Below are positions 1-8,725 of a stretch of 64,000 nt of DNA, piece by piece. The DNA lies in the NCBI RefSeq assembly GCF_037935975.1, contig NZ_CP149817.1:4526001-4590000 (forward strand), read 5' to 3'. Source of the DNA: Teredinibacter turnerae (GTDB lineage Bacteria > Pseudomonadota > Gammaproteobacteria > Pseudomonadales > Cellvibrionaceae). The notes beneath the pieces are model-generated. The model had not been told where the DNA came from and made no database searches. It worked only from the letters and a program-made list of their open reading frames with translations. The translations under genes and the position numbers were made by a program. How positions within the stretch are numbered: position 1 is the first letter of the stretch; each line of letters starts with the position of its first letter.

Positions 1-102
1 GCTGCTCGATTTTTTGTACAGAGCCTGCTCGGTTTTGGGCATTTTCTCCTGGCGCTGAGCTTCCTTGTTCGTAGCTCAGACATAGACCAAATTGGGTCTT
101 AG
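1..102 (+). CDS. C-terminal end of an unknown, probably membrane, protein (5' truncated)
   Basis: A reading frame is open from the first base of the window to a TAG at 100-102 and encodes 33 residues rich in Phe, Leu and Val, as expected for a final membrane helix. A good intrinsic terminator follows 15 bases later and points the same way. The terminator is the main reason to think a + strand gene ends here. The fragment is too short to name a family, and an open frame of this length could occur by chance. Confidence 0.4.
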   Translation, partial: AARFFVQSLLGFGHFLLALSFLVRSSDIDQIGS

Positions 103-117
103 TAGGTTAGGTTGTGA

Positions 118-144
118 GGGTGGAGCATGCTCCACCCTTTTTTT
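118..144 (+). terminator. Rho-independent terminator
   Basis: The perfect palindrome GGGTGGAGCATGCTCCACCC (118-137) is followed directly by seven T. On the other strand the T run would lie on the wrong side, so the terminator serves a gene entering from the left edge. The T run touches the stop codon of the minus-strand gene ending at 143. Confidence 0.85.
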
Positions 145-1087
145 ATCGATGCGCGACCGGCGCCGCCCTCTTGTCTTTCAACTTATACCAATACCCGTCC
201 TTATCCTGCTCGACTCGCTCATCCAGCCGCGGGTAAGGAATACTGATAACCTTGCGTCGCTCGAGGTTTGAATGGCGAATATATTCGCCAAAATGCTTCA
301 TAAAAAGCGCGTCGAACGAGCCGTTCTCATGTGCAGTGCGCAACCCTTTCGTCAAGGCAGTGGCGAGCTGTTCGTCCCCTCTTCTCACAAAAAAATAAAA
401 CGCAGAGGGGTATCGCAACACCAAGTGCTGCTCTATCGCTAAGCCTGGCTCACCAAGCAGAGACCATTCATCGTATATTTCGGTGATGGATCTGGGGAAA
501 TAATCCACCCGGTTTTTCAACAGCATCTGCACTACATTATCGCGATGCAAACCGGTGCGCAGCTCCAACCCCGCAGCCGTTAAAATAGAGTTATCGGGAT
601 AATCGTACCCCTGCCCTGCGACAAGATTACGAAGATCTTCAACTGACTCAACTTGCTGAAAAGCGGCTACATCTTCCGCGCGAACAAACATAAGTCGCCA
701 ACCAATCAACCCTTTCATTAGTGGGATCTTTACCGCAGTAAGCGACCCTTCAAGCGCTGGCGTCGTATGAATCCACGCGACATCGTAAACGCGCTGCTGT
801 AGGTTTTGACGATTCCGGTCAGCATTGGACATTGGCAGTCCATAAGGCTTAAGCACAAAAGGCAGGTCGCTCGATTCTAAAGCGAGCGCCAGCAGACTTT
901 CGAAGTAAGCCAGGCGATTGTTATAGGCTTTGCCGCCGTCGAGCTTAGGATAAGTGACCACTACAGGTTCGGCACCAAGCGCACTTTGCTCCAAACCAAA
1001 TAGCAAACTACAGGTACACAACAACCGGCCACACCGGAAAAGTTTTGTGAGTAATCTGACCAAAGAACAAACCCCGGGCAGTGCCAA
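143..1087 (-). CDS. Periplasmic solute-binding protein-like (SBP family 3-type fold)
   Basis: The product is about 314 residues. An N-terminal hydrophobic stretch ending near Ala-Leu-Gly-Ala looks like a Sec signal peptide. The rest resembles stand-alone type-3 periplasmic binding proteins: a VVVTYPKLDGG-like first strand, a VYDVAWIHTTP segment, and a C-terminal lobe with ALTKGLRTAHENGSFDALF, typical of the final helices. No permease or ATPase gene lies next to it. Such lone proteins are common in marine gammaproteobacteria and often resemble sensor input domains, so transport is not established. The longest frame starts with TTG at 1087; another TTG eight codons in is possible, and no ATG gives a better signal peptide. 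The ligand is unknown. Confidence 0.7.
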   Translation of the reverse strand: MALPGVCSLVRLLTKLFRCGRLLCTCSLLFGLEQSALGAEPVVVTYPKLDGGKAYNNRLAYFESLLALALESSDLPFVLKPYGLPMSNADRNRQNLQQRVYDVAWIHTTPALEGSLTAVKIPLMKGLIGWRLMFVRAEDVAAFQQVESVEDLRNLVAGQGYDYPDNSILTAAGLELRTGLHRDNVVQMLLKNRVDYFPRSITEIYDEWSLLGEPGLAIEQHLVLRYPSAFYFFVRRGDEQLATALTKGLRTAHENGSFDALFMKHFGEYIRHSNLERRKVISIPYPRLDERVEQDKDGYWYKLKDKRAAPVAHR

Positions 1088-1263
1088 GCACCGCAGACAT
1101 GTTCGTTATTATTATTATTTTATGGAAGAGCCTGTTTAAACAGGGCTAAGGTTCAGCGCAGCCCTAGGGACTGGCTACTTTATCTACACCATCTACACCG
1201 CATCCCGACGCTTTAACCCAACAACTCGGCAAACCCGGGCCTGTACTCAAAATGTTACTGGTA

Positions 1264-1337
1264 ACTATTAACATTAACCTGGCGATGCTTCCCTGCCGCG
1301 GCTATTAACCTGGCAATTTTCATTGCCAGGTTAATAG
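1264..1337. repeat. Intergenic palindromic repeat, copy A
   Basis: CTATTAACCTGGCAA (1302-1316) and its exact reverse complement (1323-1337) form a 15-bp stem with a six-base loop. A partial further copy of the arm (ATTAACCTGGCGA) lies just upstream at about 1273-1285. A diverged relative with the same flanking CCTGCC-type bases and a TTTCA loop sits at 10897-10931. No T run follows, so this is a dispersed repeat rather than a simple terminator. It lies in the 1088-1540 gap, which otherwise shows no gene. Confidence 0.7.
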
Positions 1338-1540
1338 AATCAGGTTCTTGCGCCTTTTTAGCCGCTACCCGCAAGATATCAAGTCGCGCCAAGTGTACCT
1401 CGATAATTTAGTTTTGACAGCTAACCGCTCCCTATTGATGAATAGCCTTACCTTTAGAATTAGCACCTATAAATATTTGCACGCACATAAAGATGTTTGC
1501 GCGCCACCCAAAAACCCTGCTAACGTTTCCTGCAATCTAC

Positions 1541-1969
1541 TCAATGTTGAGTCGCCCGCACCGGGGAGCATAATTGAGTTAGCTCCTCCACAACATTGTA
1601 GAGTTTTAGAAGCTGTTCCCGGCGAGGAGCGTCGAGTGCCGAATCTCCCGCGCCAAGCAAAACATAGTCCCGCATCAGCCGTAACAGGCATTCCGTCTCA
1701 TGCAGACAGTCGATGGCCACTAGAACACGGCAGAGCTTGTCTCCGGCGTCAACCAAATGATTGACCGCGAAGTAAGCGTTGACCTTACACCCCGGGTGCA
1801 CGTGCATCACCGCAAGCTCCCACGCGCAGCCGAAAAACGCACGTGCATAGTTGTGCCGATTCTCCTTGATTGCCTGTTGACCATTGCGCATAGCGCCCTC
1901 CCAACAGCTGAGCGCCTCCCATGGCTGAGCGGCCAGTGCCGCACGATGCCGAGAACATAAATATTTCAT
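1541..1969 (-). CDS. Conserved hypothetical protein, possibly iron-regulated
   Basis: A 142-residue, mostly helical, soluble protein that I do not recognise. It begins MKYLCSRHRAALAAQPWEAL and has several Cys and His residues (Cys5, His8, and a pair around an HVHPGC segment), with alternating small and aromatic helices that suggest a TPR-like fold. The longer frame starts with TTG at 1996, but ATG at 1969 is the better start because the region above it is occupied by a Fur-box-like site. It is divergent from the small gene at 2056, and the two probably share regulation. Metal binding by the Cys/His residues is only a guess. Confidence 0.6.
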   Translation of the reverse strand: MKYLCSRHRAALAAQPWEALSCWEGAMRNGQQAIKENRHNYARAFFGCAWELAVMHVHPGCKVNAYFAVNHLVDAGDKLCRVLVAIDCLHETECLLRLMRDYVLLGAGDSALDAPRREQLLKLYNVVEELTQLCSPVRATQH

Positions 1970-1985
1970 AACCAGCCTCACTTTA

Positions 1986-2010
1986 AATGCGAACAATTAT
2001 CATTTATATT
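1986..2010. promoter_or_regulatory. Fur-box-like operator between divergent small genes
   Basis: Read on the minus strand the site contains AAATGATAATTGTTCGCATT, close to the GATAAT-rich 19-bp Fur consensus and to sites in front of many iron-uptake genes. It lies 17 bases from the ATG of the minus gene and about 46 bases from the GTG of the plus gene, so it could control both. This was judged by eye; no matrix score was computed. Confidence 0.6.
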
Positions 2011-2055
2011 AAAGGCGGTTTAATTTTATTGCAACCCATAAGGGAGTTAACCACG

Positions 2056-2265
2056 GTGCCAGACAGAATCACACTCGAAATGGATACCCAGAGTCTGTTC
2101 AGCCTATTGGCAGGCCGACAAATCACCCTCGCGGAAATCCATTGTCCTGAAAAATCTCAAAAAGACGTGGTAATGCGGTTTGTGCTGGAGCTCACCAAGG
2201 CGCAACTACAAAAAAACGCGAAACTAATGGATTCCAGCCAAACGGCCGGAGGGCAAATGGCGTGA
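2056..2265 (+). CDS. Small hypothetical protein, possibly iron-regulated
   Basis: A 69-residue protein starting at GTG 2056, with AAGGGAG at about 2040-2046 as a well-spaced ribosome binding site. The frame is open upstream to an ATG at 1987, but that start lies inside the Fur-box-like site and would give an odd hydrophobic leader. The product has a short beta-like start, an LFSLLAGRQITLAEIHC segment and a helical C-terminus (VVMRFVLELTKAQL). There is no signal peptide or membrane helix. The family is not recognised. Its divergent neighbour suggests a shared, probably iron-linked, role. Confidence 0.55.
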   Translation: MPDRITLEMDTQSLFSLLAGRQITLAEIHCPEKSQKDVVMRFVLELTKAQLQKNAKLMDSSQTAGGQMA

Positions 2266-2430
2266 AAACTGATAAAGTACGCACAAGGTGAGAGGTTTTG
2301 ATTCGTTGCACCTCAACTGGCGCTAATATCTACCGGTACGTAATTATCGACTAATATAGTAATAAAGACTCGTTAGGTACCCGCGTCGAGCGTACGAAAG
2401 CATCACAACAACCGAAAAGTATGGATACTT

Positions 2431-3750
2431 ATGCCTAGCTCCCCCTCCCAGATTAGGCTGCGCTGGATCTATATAGCGTTTTTATTGTCCCTCCTGGCGA
2501 TTCTCGCGCACGGGCTGATCCCTCATCGCAAACTTCAGCTTGTTCCCAGCGCAGACATTGCAAGTCTCTATTCTGACGAGCAAAGTGGCGGCAACACCCG
2601 AGCCGAGTGGATCGACCGGGATGGCTACCACTTCCGCTGCACCTACATTGAAGAGGCCGCTTCCTCAAAATATTGCGGAATGAACATCGCGCAAGGCGAC
2701 GGTTTAAAGCAAGGCGTAGATTTTAGTCACTTCAAATATATCGCACTCAACCTGGAGTACACCGGTAACGCACCGATTTTACGCGTCTACTTTCGTCACT
2801 ATGGCGAGAACTACTCGACCCGCTCTGACAGTCAGCGGACGGCGAAATACAACCGCAGCCTGATTCCCATCGAGCACCTGCATGACACGCTCACCCTAAA
2901 CATTCGCCAATTTACAGTAGCCGATTGGTGGATAGCCCGTTATGGCGCAACACAGGAACTCCTGCAGCCAGAATTCACTAACATTATTAACCTCGGTATC
3001 GACACTCCCGCCAACACACCCGTGGGAGTGCATGAATTTCGCGTAGTGTCCATGGAAGCACATGGGGAATGGATATCCAGAGAGCACTGGTATCTGTTTA
3101 TCGGCTGCTTCTGGTTTGTTGCGCTGTTGTTGGTGTCGTTTCAGAAATACGTCACACTGAGACGCCAGGTGAGCGATAGCGCGCAAAAATTAAACGAAGC
3201 GATCACGAAAGCGCGCAAGCTAGAAGCTGAATCAGCCAAATACCGTGAACTGTCACAAATTGATCAGCTTACTCAAACCTTGAATCGGCGCGGCCTGATG
3301 CAAACCATCGACCGTTACGACCATGCAAAAAACTGGTTCTCTACCGCCGTGATCCTTCTTGATGTCGACCACTTCAAACAGATTAATGATAACTATGGCC
3401 ACAACTCCGGCGACAAAGTGCTCGCGCAGATTGGCCGGATCCTAAGGGAAAATGTACGTACACAGGATGACGTCGGGCGCTGGGGTGGCGAAGAATTTAT
3501 TCTTATATGCCCCAAAACGACGGCGGCAGGCGCTACCGCCATCGCAGAAAAAATTCGTGCGATTATTGACTATAAAACCTTTTCTATCGAGAACGATTTT
3601 CGCGTGTCTGTCAGCGTGGGCATCAGCATCGGTCATCGCAGCGAACACTTCGAAGACGTGTACCACCGCGCCGACCACGCTCTCTACGAAGCTAAAAACA
3701 GCGGCCGCAACTGTGTGGTTGTAGCCGCCGAGGATGCCGCTCTCGTCTAG
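2431..3750 (+). CDS. Membrane-bound diguanylate cyclase (GGDEF)
   Basis: A 439-residue inner-membrane enzyme expected to make c-di-GMP from two GTP. One membrane helix lies at about residues 9-28 and a second at about 218-236. Between them is a periplasmic sensor region of about 190 residues with no recognised family. A short coiled coil (about 240-275) leads into the GGDEF domain. The active-site signature is intact as GGEEF at 352-356, and RTQD at 343-346, five residues upstream, is an RxxD inhibitory site, so both catalysis and product inhibition are expected. No EAL domain follows. Its stop overlaps that of tyrS by a few bases; the two genes converge. Confidence 0.93.
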   Translation: MPSSPSQIRLRWIYIAFLLSLLAILAHGLIPHRKLQLVPSADIASLYSDEQSGGNTRAEWIDRDGYHFRCTYIEEAASSKYCGMNIAQGDGLKQGVDFSHFKYIALNLEYTGNAPILRVYFRHYGENYSTRSDSQRTAKYNRSLIPIEHLHDTLTLNIRQFTVADWWIARYGATQELLQPEFTNIINLGIDTPANTPVGVHEFRVVSMEAHGEWISREHWYLFIGCFWFVALLLVSFQKYVTLRRQVSDSAQKLNEAITKARKLEAESAKYRELSQIDQLTQTLNRRGLMQTIDRYDHAKNWFSTAVILLDVDHFKQINDNYGHNSGDKVLAQIGRILRENVRTQDDVGRWGGEEFILICPKTTAAGATAIAEKIRAIIDYKTFSIENDFRVSVSVGISIGHRSEHFEDVYHRADHALYEAKNSGRNCVVVAAEDAALV

Positions 3751-5045
3751 CGGGCGAAAAGGAAGTTTTTCTTTTTGCCGAGTTTAACCAGGTAAAAACG
3801 TCCGTATAAGGCTCGCTCCACAGCAAAGCAGGCGCTCGCGTTCATGTTGTCCTCTGCCCCATACGCTGTACCGTTTATAAACACGGCCTTGCGCCCAAGG
3901 GCATCTTTCGCCTCCCGCGCAGCTTTTACCATCCCGCACTCGGCTAGTATCGAGGTTAGTGGCTTCTCTGCGTAATCCGCTGGGAGGTCACCCGATGGCA
4001 ACCCATCGAGCGCCAACTGCTCAAGATCCGTCTCACTCAAATCAGCCAAATCACCACTAAACATCGCTTGAGTAATACGTTGCGCAGCGGCGAGCCCCTC
4101 AGCTCCGTGAACCAGTCGAGTCACTTCTTCCGCCAAAATACGCTGTGCTTGTGGGCGACCTTCAGCGGCTTTATCAGCAGCCTCAATGGCGTCAATCTCC
4201 GCAACGGCAAGAAAAGTGAAATACCGCAAAAATTTGTAGACATCAGCGTCGGCGGTATTCAGCCAAAACTGATAAAACGCATATGGCGAGGTTTTCGCTG
4301 GGTCCAGCCAGATTGTGCCGGTTTCAGTTTTACCAAACTTGGTACCATCGGATTTGGTCACCAGCGGTAGCGTGAGACCAAATACCTGCCCACCGTGCAG
4401 CCTGCGAGTGAGATCAGTACCACCTGTAATATTGCCCCACTGATCAGAACCGCCAATCTGAAGAGTGCAATCGTATTGCTTGAACAGCTCGGCAAAATCG
4501 TATGATTGCAGAATCATATAGGTAAACTCCGTGAAGGAGATACCCTCTCCTTCACGGTCAAGGCGCTGCTTGACCGATTCCTTCTGCACCATGTTATTAA
4601 TTGAAAAGTGCTTACCGACATCGCGCAAAAAGTCCAACACGTTTATTTGGCCAATCCAATCGAGGTTGTTGACGACTTCCGCGGCGTTTTCGCCACAGTC
4701 GAACGCGATAAACTGCGAAACCTGGCTGCGCAATTTAGCGACCCAGCCGGCGACGATATCCGGTGTATTCAATTTACGCTCTTGCGCTTTAAAACTCGGG
4801 TCACCTATCAGCCCCGTTGCACCGCCCACCAGCGCCAGTGGCTTGTGGCCTGCCATTTGGAATCGTTTAAGCGTGAGCAAAGGGACCAGGCTGCCAATGT
4901 GCAAACTGTCTGCGGTTGGGTCGAATCCACAATACAGCGTTCGCGGCTGCTCCAGCCAGGCGTGAAGGGCATCATCGCCAGTCATCTGCGCCACCAGGCC
5001 GCGGGCCTGTAAATCTTCCAGGAGTTCGTTGCTTGCCGCTGTCAT
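3747..5045 (-). CDS. tyrS: Tyrosyl-tRNA synthetase
   Basis: The 432-residue cytoplasmic enzyme charges tRNA-Tyr with tyrosine using ATP. The class I HIGH motif appears as HIGS at 49-52 and the KMSKS-type loop as KFGKT at 236-240. The [19 protein letters not shown] block and the tyrosine pocket segment SDQWGNI are typical of bacterial TyrS. The C-terminal 80 residues form an S4-like RNA-binding domain. The next gene, read divergently, is a murein peptidase followed by anmK, the order known from Pseudomonas. The C-terminal [12 protein letters not shown] tail is basic. An ATG start at 5045 fits the family N-terminus. Confidence 0.98.
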   Translation of the reverse strand: MTAASNELLEDLQARGLVAQMTGDDALHAWLEQPRTLYCGFDPTADSLHIGSLVPLLTLKRFQMAGHKPLALVGGATGLIGDPSFKAQERKLNTPDIVAGWVAKLRSQVSQFIAFDCGENAAEVVNNLDWIGQINVLDFLRDVGKHFSINNMVQKESVKQRLDREGEGISFTEFTYMILQSYDFAELFKQYDCTLQIGGSDQWGNITGGTDLTRRLHGGQVFGLTLPLVTKSDGTKFGKTETGTIWLDPAKTSPYAFYQFWLNTADADVYKFLRYFTFLAVAEIDAIEAADKAAEGRPQAQRILAEEVTRLVHGAEGLAAAQRITQAMFSGDLADLSETDLEQLALDGLPSGDLPADYAEKPLTSILAECGMVKAAREAKDALGRKAVFINGTAYGAEDNMNASACFAVERALYGRFYLVKLGKKKNFLFAR

Positions 5046-5323
5046 CGGGATTTACCTTACATTCTTGGGAAAATGAGAAAGGCGCAAACCATACCGAAAA
5101 AGACTATTAAAACAAACCTCCGGCAGCGAGAAACTGATATATCTCACAAGCGAAACCCTCCCACCTCACGCACCACTCTTCTGCTCGGTTCTGGCGAATG
5201 AGAACTCGAGACTAAATTGACATAAACACGAATTTTTACAGAGCAGCAGGGTGATATTTCGCCATTTTTCTGTTATAACTTTTGTAGTTACGCTCTCAAA
5301 TTCGCCGACGTCTGAAGAAGCCA

Positions 5324-6727
5324 ATGCAACCTATTGATCTTAAAAGAAATTCGCGAACTCCATCTCGCAAAGCGACTAACACAAAAGCCGCTAAAGCTTT
5401 TCGATTATTACCCCGCATGCATCTAGTTGTGGTAGGCGGCTTGTCTTTGGCGCTGGCAACCACGCTGATGCTGCCGAGTAAAGAAACCCAGGCAAAACGC
5501 CAGCAGGAAATTGTGATTCCCGCCTTAGCAGAAGCACTGGAAACCGCTGACCACGTGGGGCCTACCGTCGAGCCGGAGCCCACTGCCCCGATCGAGCCCG
5601 AAACCATCTTGCGCGAGGAAATCGTAAAATCCGGGGACAACCTTTCTTTGCTCTTCAAGCGCGCCGGGCTCACCGACCGAGATATGATGGAAGTGCTCGC
5701 GGCAGAAAACGGTAAGAAGCTCGCAGCCTTGTACCCAGGCCACACCGTAGCGTTTACGCTCTCTAGCGACGGTAAGCTCGAAGGCCTTACCTACACCAAG
5801 GATCGCCTCAACAGTTTCAGTTTTACCCGTGCCGACAACCTGTTCACCTATAGCGAACAAAAACGCACACCTGACGTTCAAATTTCTACCCGCTCCGGGG
5901 TAATCACCGAATCACTGTTTCTCGCCGGTAAAGAGGCGCAGCTTGACGATCGCCTGGTGATGGAGCTTGCCAGCATATTTGGCTGGGATATCGATTTCGT
6001 GTTGGATATCCGCCAGGGCGACAGTTTCAAGGTCGCCTACGAGGAAAGCTATATTGATGGTGAAAAAATTGGCAACGGCAACATAGTCGCCGCGGAATTT
6101 ACCAACCAAAACAAAACCTACCGGGCCGTTCGCTATGAGGATGCCAACGGTAACGTTCAGTACTACACACCCGCAGGCGATACCATGCGCAAGGAGTTCT
6201 TGCGCACCCCCATCGAATTCGCCCGTATCAGTTCACCGTTCAATTTGAAGCGTAAACATCCGGTACTCAATAAAATTCGTGCTCATAAGGGCACAGACTA
6301 CGCCGCCGCGCGCGGTACCCCGATTAAAGCTGCCGGCGATGGCAAGGTGATCTTTGCTGGCCGCAAAGGTGGATACGGCAACGTCGTTATTATCCAGCAT
6401 GGGCAAACCTACAAAACGCTGTACGCCCATATCAGTAAATTTCGCAGAGGTATCCGGTCTGGAGCCCGTGTCAAACAGGGCCAGACAATTGCTTATGTGG
6501 GGTCAACGGGGCTGGCAACCGGGCCTCACCTGCACTACGAATTTTACGTAAACGGCTCGGTTCGCAACCCTGTTACTGTTAAGCTACCAAAAGCCAAGGC
6601 TATTGCCAAAGCCGAGCTGCCGCGTTTTCTCAGCGCAACCCAGCCGCTGCTGGCCGAGTTGGACCCTACCCCGGGCAGCACAAAACTCGCAGACAGCCAT
6701 ACAATAAGCACGACGAAGAATTTATAA
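5324..6727 (+). CDS. M23 family murein DD-endopeptidase, MepM-like
   Basis: A 467-residue cell-envelope hydrolase that should cut peptide cross-links in peptidoglycan. A basic N-terminus and one membrane helix at about 29-50 anchor it in the periplasm. An OapA/LysM-like region (about 95-180) precedes a middle domain and the C-terminal M23 metallopeptidase. The zinc ligands are visible: HKGTD at 321-325 (His321, Asp325) and HLHYE at 402-406 (His404). It is probably the first gene of a pair with anmK 118 bases downstream. An extended AT-rich region with TATAAC at 5274-5279 lies upstream. Confidence 0.92.
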   Translation: MQPIDLKRNSRTPSRKATNTKAAKAFRLLPRMHLVVVGGLSLALATTLMLPSKETQAKRQQEIVIPALAEALETADHVGPTVEPEPTAPIEPETILREEIVKSGDNLSLLFKRAGLTDRDMMEVLAAENGKKLAALYPGHTVAFTLSSDGKLEGLTYTKDRLNSFSFTRADNLFTYSEQKRTPDVQISTRSGVITESLFLAGKEAQLDDRLVMELASIFGWDIDFVLDIRQGDSFKVAYEESYIDGEKIGNGNIVAAEFTNQNKTYRAVRYEDANGNVQYYTPAGDTMRKEFLRTPIEFARISSPFNLKRKHPVLNKIRAHKGTDYAAARGTPIKAAGDGKVIFAGRKGGYGNVVIIQHGQTYKTLYAHISKFRRGIRSGARVKQGQTIAYVGSTGLATGPHLHYEFYVNGSVRNPVTVKLPKAKAIAKAELPRFLSATQPLLAELDPTPGSTKLADSHTISTTKNL

Positions 6728-6845
6728 TCGTTGTCGCTGGCGCATAGACCCGCACACGTCCTTGCGGGTCTGCGCCAATGTTCCAGAGTTCCTCTAAACG
6801 ATTTCGTTCACCTATCAGCAGCTCCAGCAGCTCACGAGGCACTAT

Positions 6846-7970
6846 ATGGCAGAGGCGAAAAGCCTTTTTATTGGCCTGATGTCCGGCACCAGTGCCGACT
6901 CAATCGATGCGGGACTGGTCGAATTTAGCGAAAACTCATTTCGCCTCCTGGCCACATACGATCTTCCCTACGATCCCCGCACCCGCCAAAAAATATTTGA
7001 CCTGGCGCGCCCGGGCGACAATGAAATCGACCGCATGGGCGCCTTGGATCGCCAACTGGGCATGTTGTTCGCTAAAGCGGTCAACCAGCTATTGGAGGAA
7101 AATCAGCTTCAACCGGCACAGATTACCGCCATTGGCAGTCATGGACAGACCATTCGCCACAGAACACACAGTGCCGGAACCCCCGAACAGTTTTCACTTC
7201 AGATCGGTGACCCGAACACGATCGCTCAGCTCACAGGCATCACCACAGTCGCCGATTTCCGGCGTCGAGACATGGCCGCCAGCGGACAAGGAGCACCGCT
7301 CGCACCCACCTTCCATCACGCCATGTTTTCGAGTCAGCAGGAAAACCGATGTATTCTGAACATAGGTGGCATGGCGAACATTACATACCTGCCATCGGAT
7401 GGCAGTGTCCTCGGTTACGATACGGGCCCAGGCAACGCATTGATGGACGCCTGGATTAACAAGTTCGGCACTAAGCGTTTCGACAAGAATGGTGAATGGG
7501 CGGGTGACGGCAAGATAAATCACGAGCTGCTCGACACATTGCTTAGCCACTCGTTTTTCAAAATGCCCGCCCCCAAAAGCACTGGCAGAGAAGATTTCAA
7601 CGTACATTGGGTTAACCAGGCCGTTGAAGCGACTATCACGCCGTTTACCCCGCAGGATGTACAGGCAACACTCACGGAACTCACCGCTATCACCATTGCC
7701 GACGCCATTCGTCATTCTTGTGTAACCGGCACCCATATCTACGCTTGTGGCGGCGGGGTGCACAACAGCGTGCTCTTTGCCCGCCTGGCGGAACTCCTGC
7801 CTGGCTACGCGCTATCCACCACCGACGATTTGGGATTACACCCGGATTGGGTTGAAGCGGTGGCATTTGCGTGGCTGGCGATGCGCACCCTGAACAAACT
7901 GCCAGGCAACCTTCCTGCCGTTACAGGAGCCGATCAACCACTCATTTTGGGCGGCGTTTATTTCGCTTGA
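6846..7970 (+). CDS. anmK: Anhydro-N-acetylmuramic acid kinase
   Basis: The 374-residue cytoplasmic enzyme phosphorylates and opens 1,6-anhydro-MurNAc to MurNAc-6-phosphate in murein recycling. The opening LFIGLMSGTSADSIDAGLV is the family signature and holds the phosphate-binding loop. GSHGQTIRH, NIGGMANITYL and DTGPGN segments are also typical. Full family length. A GAGG ribosome binding site lies seven bases before ATG 6846. Downstream of the murein endopeptidase, it makes a small turnover and recycling unit. Its 3' end overlaps the convergent SRAP gene by 13 bases. Confidence 0.97.
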   Translation: MAEAKSLFIGLMSGTSADSIDAGLVEFSENSFRLLATYDLPYDPRTRQKIFDLARPGDNEIDRMGALDRQLGMLFAKAVNQLLEENQLQPAQITAIGSHGQTIRHRTHSAGTPEQFSLQIGDPNTIAQLTGITTVADFRRRDMAASGQGAPLAPTFHHAMFSSQQENRCILNIGGMANITYLPSDGSVLGYDTGPGNALMDAWINKFGTKRFDKNGEWAGDGKINHELLDTLLSHSFFKMPAPKSTGREDFNVHWVNQAVEATITPFTPQDVQATLTELTAITIADAIRHSCVTGTHIYACGGGVHNSVLFARLAELLPGYALSTTDDLGLHPDWVEAVAFAWLAMRTLNKLPGNLPAVTGADQPLILGGVYFA

Positions 7971-8635
7971 TCAGGCCCATCGTCGCTCAGCGGGTCAAGC
8001 AGGCTGGCGCCGGCTTCACTCGCTTTGTTCACCCGTTTACTCACCGGGTAAAAGCTGAGATCCGCTCGCAGCTCTCCGTGTGAAAGCGGTGCAAATTCGT
8101 AGGTTCCCTCTAGCCATGGGCGAGCGTTTTCTATATTAAGAAAAACCGGCATACGATGATGCAGCTCGCCCATATTCCCGGACGCAGGCTCGGTTAACAC
8201 GGTAAACGACACCATATCTCCTCGCTGCTCCCATAAACCCGCCATAGCAAGAATTTCCCCGCCAGGTTGCTGTCTCACAAAGTACGGCTGCTTTCCATCA
8301 CCACTTTGCACCCATTCGTAATAACCCAAAATGGGGACCAGGCAGCGTCGCTTGGCGTTCCAGGCACTGCGGAAAGTGGGTTTGTCAGCAACTGTTTCTA
8401 TCCGGGCATTAAAAGTTGCGAATTTAGGGCTGGCATCTTTAGACCACGATGGCACCAGTCCCCAGCGCATCGCGTATGTCCCGGCTGCGCATACCACAGG
8501 CACCCTCTGTGTAGGTGCTATATTAAAACCTGTGGGTGCAACCGGCTCACCATGTTCTATGTTCGCCGGCCAATGCTTTAAAATAGAAACCCAACGGTGC
8601 ATATCCTGAACGTGATTGGCAAACCGTCCACACAT
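7958..8635 (-). CDS. SRAP (YedK/HMCES-like) abasic-site DNA-protein crosslink protein
   Basis: A 225-residue protein of the SOS-response-associated peptidase family, which protects abasic sites in single-stranded DNA by covalent linkage through Cys2. The start was set at ATG 8635 rather than GTG 8644 because the family needs Met-Cys-Gly-Arg-Phe at the very N-terminus, and a strong AGGAAGAGG site precedes it. Other conserved parts are the NARIET segment, YYEW (active-site Glu) and HHRMPV (active-site His). No LexA box was identified upstream. It stands alone, convergent with anmK. Confidence 0.93.
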   Translation of the reverse strand: MCGRFANHVQDMHRWVSILKHWPANIEHGEPVAPTGFNIAPTQRVPVVCAAGTYAMRWGLVPSWSKDASPKFATFNARIETVADKPTFRSAWNAKRRCLVPILGYYEWVQSGDGKQPYFVRQQPGGEILAMAGLWEQRGDMVSFTVLTEPASGNMGELHHRMPVFLNIENARPWLEGTYEFAPLSHGELRADLSFYPVSKRVNKASEAGASLLDPLSDDGPDQAK

Positions 8636-8668
8636 ATGTGCCACCTCTTCCTAGCAATTTGAAAGAAA

Positions 8669-8674
8669 TATAAT
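8669..8674 (+). promoter_or_regulatory. Candidate -10 box for the esterase gene
   Basis: A perfect TATAAT lies 52 bases before the ATG at 8726. No good -35 hexamer was seen at the matching distance, so the promoter may need an activator. Confidence 0.35.
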
Positions 8675-8725
8675 ACTAAGTCTCCATGCTCCTGCCACTT
8701 GCCAAAACAAAAAGCGAAAAAAACT

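Noticed and set aside
954-1139. 61-codon open frame on the + strand
   Set aside because: It is antisense to the start of the binding-protein gene and has no ribosome binding site or family pattern.
1348-1764. 138-codon open frame on the + strand
   Set aside because: It overlaps the minus-strand hypothetical gene and has a low-complexity, Arg/Pro-rich translation typical of antisense frames.
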